9,744 bases of DNA, taken from contig JACMQD010000354.1 of NCBI GenBank assembly GCA_014377155.1, positions 1 through 9,744 on the forward strand. The letters are read 5' to 3'. Below, one piece after another: positions 6,205-9,744 of this stretch. The position numbers were made by a program, and so were the translations under genes. The first letter of the stretch is position 1. Each line of letters starts with the position of its first letter. The notes under the pieces are model-generated. The model searched no databases. It was not told the DNA's origin and saw only the letters and a list, made by a program, of their open reading frames with translations. Source of the stretch: Herminiimonas sp. GTDB taxonomy: Bacteria; Pseudomonadota; Gammaproteobacteria; Burkholderiales; Burkholderiaceae.

Positions 6205-8442
6205 ATGAGCACACCGGTCAGTCCGATCGACGACGATCTCGTATTCCTGGATGAAATGCCACCCGCAAGCGAAGACCAGCGCGGGACCCGGGAAGTATGG
6301 CGCATCATGATCATCGACGATGACGCCGATGTGCACGCAGCCACGATCTTTGCGCTTGGTAACATCGAAATGCAGCAGCGCCCTTTGGAATTCCTGCACG
6401 CCTACTCAGCGCAACAAGCCAGACAACTGCTGAAGGTCGAGCAGGAAATCGCTGTCATCTTGCTCGATGTCGTGATGGAACAAGAGGATGCCGGCTTGCA
6501 ACTAGTCAGACACATCCGCGAAGTTCTGGGCATGACCGAGGTGCGCATCATCCTGCGTACAGGCCAGCCGGGTTATGCGCCCGAAATCGATGCCATACGC
6601 GATTACGATATCAATGACTATAAGACCAAATCCGAACTGACGCGTCTCAAGCTGTACACCACCGTCACCGCGGCGGTTCGCTCGTATGAGCAGATTCGCA
6701 CGATCAACGCCAGTCGGCGCGGCTTGGCGTTGATCGTGCGCGCCAGCACTGCGCTAATGGCGCTGCAAGGTTTGCCGAATTTCGCCGAGGGCGTCATCGC
6801 GCAGCTGGCCGGTTTGCTGGGTGTCGAAGCGCACGGCCTGCTGTGCCTGCGCGAGACCCGTTCAGGTATACCGCAAGAGCCTTGCGTGATCGCCGCGGCT
6901 GGCAAGCTCCAGCATCTGGTCAACCATGCTGCGTGCGACATCGGAAACAGCCGCATCGCGGACGCGCTGCAAACAGCCATACAAAGCCGCTGCAACATTT
7001 ACGGGTCGGATTTTACGGCCCTTTTTTTCGCACGCAATGATCACCGGGATTTCGCGGCGTTCCTGCATACCGGCCGCCCGCTGAACGAAATCGACCAGCG
7101 CATGACCGAGGTATTCTGCAGCAACATATCGGTCGGGCTGGACAATGTCATGCTGGTGACACGGCTGCACGATCTGGCTTTTTACGATCCCCTGACCAAG
7201 CTGCCGAACCGTACGCGGCTCAAGCAGATGATTGATGAAGCACTGTTGGCAACGGTGCGCTCGGACGCTACGCTGGCGCTGGTAGATATCGATCACTTCT
7301 CGGAAACCAACGACGCGCTGGGTCACCAGTTCGGCGACTTGCTGCTGCTTGCGATTGCTGCGCGACTGCAATCGCAGCTTGGCCTGCAACTCGTCGTAGC
7401 GCGGGTCGGCGGCGATACCTTCGCACTGCTGGGACCGGACGCGCAAGTCAACCCGACCAGCATCCTGGCGCTGTTCGATTCGCCTTTTAGTATCGATGGC
7501 CAAGAAGTGCAACTGTCGGCAACTGTAGGCCTGATACGTTTGCCCGACCACGAAACCGGCGGCGCCGACGCCGTCAAAGATGCAGACATTGCGCTCAAAC
7601 GGGCCAAGTTGCAGCAACGTGCCGGCCATTTTTATTTTTCGCGCAACATGAGCGTCGAAATTCGCGATCGCGTGCGCATGATGCACGATTTGCGCGCGGC
7701 ATTCGAAAGCCAGCGACTGTTCGTGTTCTACCAGCCGCAGATCGATCTCGGTACCCGCAAACCTGTCGGCGCCGAAGCGCTGCTGCGCTGGAAGACCGAC
7801 GACGGCAATCTGGTTTCGCCCGACCGCTTCATTCCGATCGCCGAATACTCCGGCCTGATCATCGAACTGGGCGAGTGGGTCATGCACCAGGCTTGCCGTG
7901 AACTGGTCAAGATACATGCGTCGGGGTATCCCGATTTCATGATGTCGGTGAACGTCTCACAGGTGCAATTCCGCCATCCCTACTTTTTGCAAATGCTGCG
8001 CGGCGCGCTGCTTGAAACCGGTGCACCACCGTCCTGCGTCGAACTGGAAATGACCGAATCGATGGCCATGGAAGAGCCCGCCGTATTGATCAAGTTGCTG
8101 GAGCAGATCAAGCAGATCGGGCTAAGCATTGCCATTGACGATTTCGGCACGGGATTTTCTTCGCTGAGCTACTTGCAACAACTCCAGGTCGACCGCCTGA
8201 AGATCGACCGCGCATTCGTGACCGAAATTACGGATTCGTCGCGTGGCAGCAGCATTGCCGAAATGGTGATTCAGCTCGGCCGCAACCTCGGCCTGCAAGT
8301 CATCGCCGAAGGTGTCGAGGACGAGCGACAGGCAGACATTCTTTCGACGCTCGGCTGTCCGCTGGCTCAAGGTTACCTGTTCGCCCGTCCGATGCCGCCG
8401 GACCAGCTGGCCGAATGGCTTGATAATGCTACAAGACCGTAG
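6205..8442 (+). CDS. Response regulator with REC, DUF3369, degenerate GGDEF and EAL domains (c-di-GMP phosphodiesterase)
   Basis: A 745-residue cytoplasmic signalling protein. The receiver domain (about 32-160) has the acidic pocket IIDDDAD (36-42), phospho-acceptor Asp88 in ILLDVV, Thr119 in LRTGQPG and Lys142 in DYKTK. A DUF3369-type region follows (about 165-320), a sensory domain usually found behind such receivers. The GGDEF domain (about 325-480) keeps Asp361 and ND (369-370) but has GGDTF at 402-406 instead of GG(D/E)EF and no RxxD inhibitory site, so cyclase activity is unlikely. The EAL domain (about 495-740) looks catalytic: EALLRW (524-529), NVS (583-585), ELEMTES (613-619), IDDFGTG (644-650), LKID (665-668), IAEGVE (700-705) and QGYLF (722-726). 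It is therefore predicted to hydrolyse c-di-GMP to pGpG under phosphorylation control. The membrane sensor 78 bp downstream is the likely partner. Confidence 0.94.
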   Translation: MSTPVSPIDDDLVFLDEMPPASEDQRGTREVWRIMIIDDDADVHAATIFALGNIEMQQRPLEFLHAYSAQQARQLLKVEQEIAVILLDVVMEQEDAGLQLVRHIREVLGMTEVRIILRTGQPGYAPEIDAIRDYDINDYKTKSELTRLKLYTTVTAAVRSYEQIRTINASRRGLALIVRASTALMALQGLPNFAEGVIAQLAGLLGVEAHGLLCLRETRSGIPQEPCVIAAAGKLQHLVNHAACDIGNSRIADALQTAIQSRCNIYGSDFTALFFARNDHRDFAAFLHTGRPLNEIDQRMTEVFCSNISVGLDNVMLVTRLHDLAFYDPLTKLPNRTRLKQMIDEALLATVRSDATLALVDIDHFSETNDALGHQFGDLLLLAIAARLQSQLGLQLVVARVGGDTFALLGPDAQVNPTSILALFDSPFSIDGQEVQLSATVGLIRLPDHETGGADAVKDADIALKRAKLQQRAGHFYFSRNMSVEIRDRVRMMHDLRAAFESQRLFVFYQPQIDLGTRKPVGAEALLRWKTDDGNLVSPDRFIPIAEYSGLIIELGEWVMHQACRELVKIHASGYPDFMMSVNVSQVQFRHPYFLQMLRGALLETGAPPSCVELEMTESMAMEEPAVLIKLLEQIKQIGLSIAIDDFGTGFSSLSYLQQLQVDRLKIDRAFVTEITDSSRGSSIAEMVIQLGRNLGLQVIAEGVEDERQADILSTLGCPLAQGYLFARPMPPDQLAEWLDNATRP

Positions 8443-8520
8443 CACCCGCGGCCCGGAGCGCGCGCACGGCCGGCCCTTAGGGCGCATCGACCTCGATCGA
8501 AATTTCGACAGACCCGCCTG
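8443..8520. other. Short gap with two palindromes between regulator and sensor
   Basis: The 78-bp spacer contains GCCCTTAGGGC (8473-8483, a 4-bp stem with 3-base loop) and the perfect 12-base palindrome TCGAAATTTCGA (8497-8508). Neither is followed by a T-run, so read-through from the regulator gene into the sensor gene is likely. No good Shine-Dalgarno precedes the sensor ATG. Confidence 0.45.
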
Positions 8521-9744
8521 ATGAAAATACGCATCCTGACATTGCGCCGTGCGATCGTGCTCGTGGTGGTTCTGGGCTTGCTGGTTCCGGCCATTCTGAT
8601 CAGCGGGTATTCATGGTCGATCCGCTACGATCAGGACATCCGGGAACGCACCCGTGACCTGCTGGAACAAAATGCCAGCATCCTGGCTAGCGGAATGCAG
8701 GAGCCACTTTGGAATATCAATCAGGAAAGCGGCAACGCCCTGCTCGAGGCAATGATGACCGGCAACGAGGACATCGTACGCATCGACGTGCGGGACAATA
8801 CGCTCGGCGTCTTCGTATCTGGCGAACGCGCCGAGCGCCGCACAGGCTATACCAAAAAGACTGAAAAACCGGTTAATTATCGCGGCAACCCGATCGGTTC
8901 GATCCAGATCGAAGTGGGCAGCATGCGCCTGCAACGCGTCATGTTCCAGAGTTTGATGGAACAATTGATCGGCGTATTGGCGCAAGTGGTGCTGTCGACG
9001 TTCCTGATCCTCGTACTACTGGAACGCCGGTTGATCAGGCCGTTGCAACGTCTCGGCAAGGGTGCCGAGCGCCTTGCCGGCCGGCAGCTCGATGTTCCCT
9101 TCACCTGGTCGCGGCTGGATGAAATCGGCTTGCTGAGCCGGCGCTTCGACGACACGCGCATCAGCTTGCGCAAGTTGTTCGAAGAGCTTGATTTCAAGAA
9201 CAAGGAATTGCAGCAGGACATCAGCAAGCGCAAGCGCGTCGAACAGGAGTTGCACGAACGCGAGCAGCGCTACCGCGTACTGGTCGAGCGCAGTCCGATC
9301 GCGATCATCGAGTGGGATGCCAACCATCAGGTCATCGAATGGAATGCCGCCGCCGAACGGATTTTTGGTTATCAGCGCGAACAAGCCATTGGCCGACATG
9401 CCAATTTTATCGTGCCCAATTCCGACAGGTCGATGGTCAACACGGTGTTTTCGCGCTGGAGCGAGGGTACGGGCGGCTTGCAAAGCATCAACCAGAATAT
9501 CCGTGCCGATGGCATGGTAATTACATGCCAATGGAGCAATGCGACCATTTCGGAAACCAACGGTCGCGCGGACCGTTTGTTGTCAATGGCCGAAGACATC
9601 ACTGACAAGCGCCGCAACGAGCATGCACGGTCGATATCGGAGGCCAAATTCGCTGGTGCCTTTCAGTGCAATCCGGATTCGGTCTCGATCACGCGCCTGA
9701 GTGACGGCGTGATCATCGATATCAATCAGTCTGCCGAGCTCAGC
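8521..9744 (+). CDS. Membrane sensor with HAMP and tandem PAS domains (cut by window edge)
   Basis: 408 codons are visible with no stop before the right edge. The N-terminus MKIRILTLRRA is basic and leads into a transmembrane helix (11-30). An extracytoplasmic domain of about 110 residues follows (31-140; it includes EPLWNINQESGNALLEAM). A second helix lies at about 148-167, then a HAMP-like linker (168-222, with RPLQRLGKGAERLAGRQLD and DEIGLLSRRFD). A charged coiled coil (about 222-250) connects to a PAS domain (about 250-362, ending in AEDITDKRR). A second PAS begins at about 373 (EAKFAGAFQCNPDSVSI). The second PAS start is of the kind often seen before GGDEF or histidine-kinase output domains, but the output module is beyond the window, so the enzyme type cannot be called. 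The ATG at 8521 overlaps no better alternative. It is probably co-transcribed with the upstream EAL regulator. Confidence 0.9.
   Translation, partial: MKIRILTLRRAIVLVVVLGLLVPAILISGYSWSIRYDQDIRERTRDLLEQNASILASGMQEPLWNINQESGNALLEAMMTGNEDIVRIDVRDNTLGVFVSGERAERRTGYTKKTEKPVNYRGNPIGSIQIEVGSMRLQRVMFQSLMEQLIGVLAQVVLSTFLILVLLERRLIRPLQRLGKGAERLAGRQLDVPFTWSRLDEIGLLSRRFDDTRISLRKLFEELDFKNKELQQDISKRKRVEQELHEREQRYRVLVERSPIAIIEWDANHQVIEWNAAAERIFGYQREQAIGRHANFIVPNSDRSMVNTVFSRWSEGTGGLQSINQNIRADGMVITCQWSNATISETNGRADRLLSMAEDITDKRRNEHARSISEAKFAGAFQCNPDSVSITRLSDGVIIDINQSAELS

Noticed and set aside
6862..7917. 351-codon minus-strand frame opposite the c-di-GMP regulator
   Set aside because: Fully antisense to a well-supported multi-domain gene; no motif of its own.
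8312..8521. 69-codon plus-strand frame ending in an ATGA-type overlap with the sensor start
   Set aside because: Most of it is out of frame inside the EAL domain, and the translation is basic and motif-free. The overlap is chance.
1..9744. CRISPR array, tRNA or rRNA gene, insertion sequence or prophage remnant
   Set aside because: No regularly spaced repeats, no RNA-gene hallmarks, and no transposase, integrase or phage-like reading frames were seen.

Overview
The window reads as chromosomal DNA of a betaproteobacterium, most likely order Burkholderiales. The reasons are moderately GC-rich coding DNA, a leuC-leuD-leuB operon order, and the character of the LeuC, LeuD, AroC and c-di-GMP proteins. 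An Oxalobacteraceae-like host is my guess from general similarity and was not tested. Nothing looks mobile: I see no transposase, integrase, tRNA, rRNA or CRISPR array.

Layout. Positions 1-2508 (minus strand) hold the leucine operon in the order leuC (1105-2508), leuD (424-1071), leuB (1-401, cut by the window edge). Its promoter probably lies in the 120-bp gap at 2509-2628. Positions 2629-3828 (minus) encode a 12-helix major facilitator transporter. After a 336-bp divergent gap with several hairpins, 4165-4758 (plus) encodes a 197-residue membrane protein of the Kua/TMEM189/CarF lipid-desaturase family. It converges on aroC (chorismate synthase, 4796-5905, minus) across a compact 37-bp gap with a terminator hairpin. 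A 299-bp divergent regulatory gap (5906-6204) then leads to a plus-strand signalling pair. This is a response regulator with receiver, DUF3369, degenerate GGDEF and intact EAL domains (6205-8442), followed 78 bp later by a two-helix membrane sensor with HAMP and PAS domains (8521-9744, cut by the right edge).

How they fit together. leuCDB supplies steps two and three of leucine synthesis, and aroC makes chorismate for aromatic amino acids and folate, so the left half is amino-acid housekeeping. The EAL regulator and the sensor look like a signalling unit that lowers c-di-GMP in response to an extracytoplasmic or membrane cue. The least ordinary gene is the Kua/CarF-family desaturase, whose relatives make plasmalogen vinyl-ether bonds (PEDS1/CarF) or trans-3 acyl chains (plant FAD4). 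It sits alone, with its own spacer and terminator, between amino-acid and transport genes.

Limits: all calls come from reading translations and motifs by eye. Promoters are weak consensus matches. No homology search, structure prediction or expression data were available.
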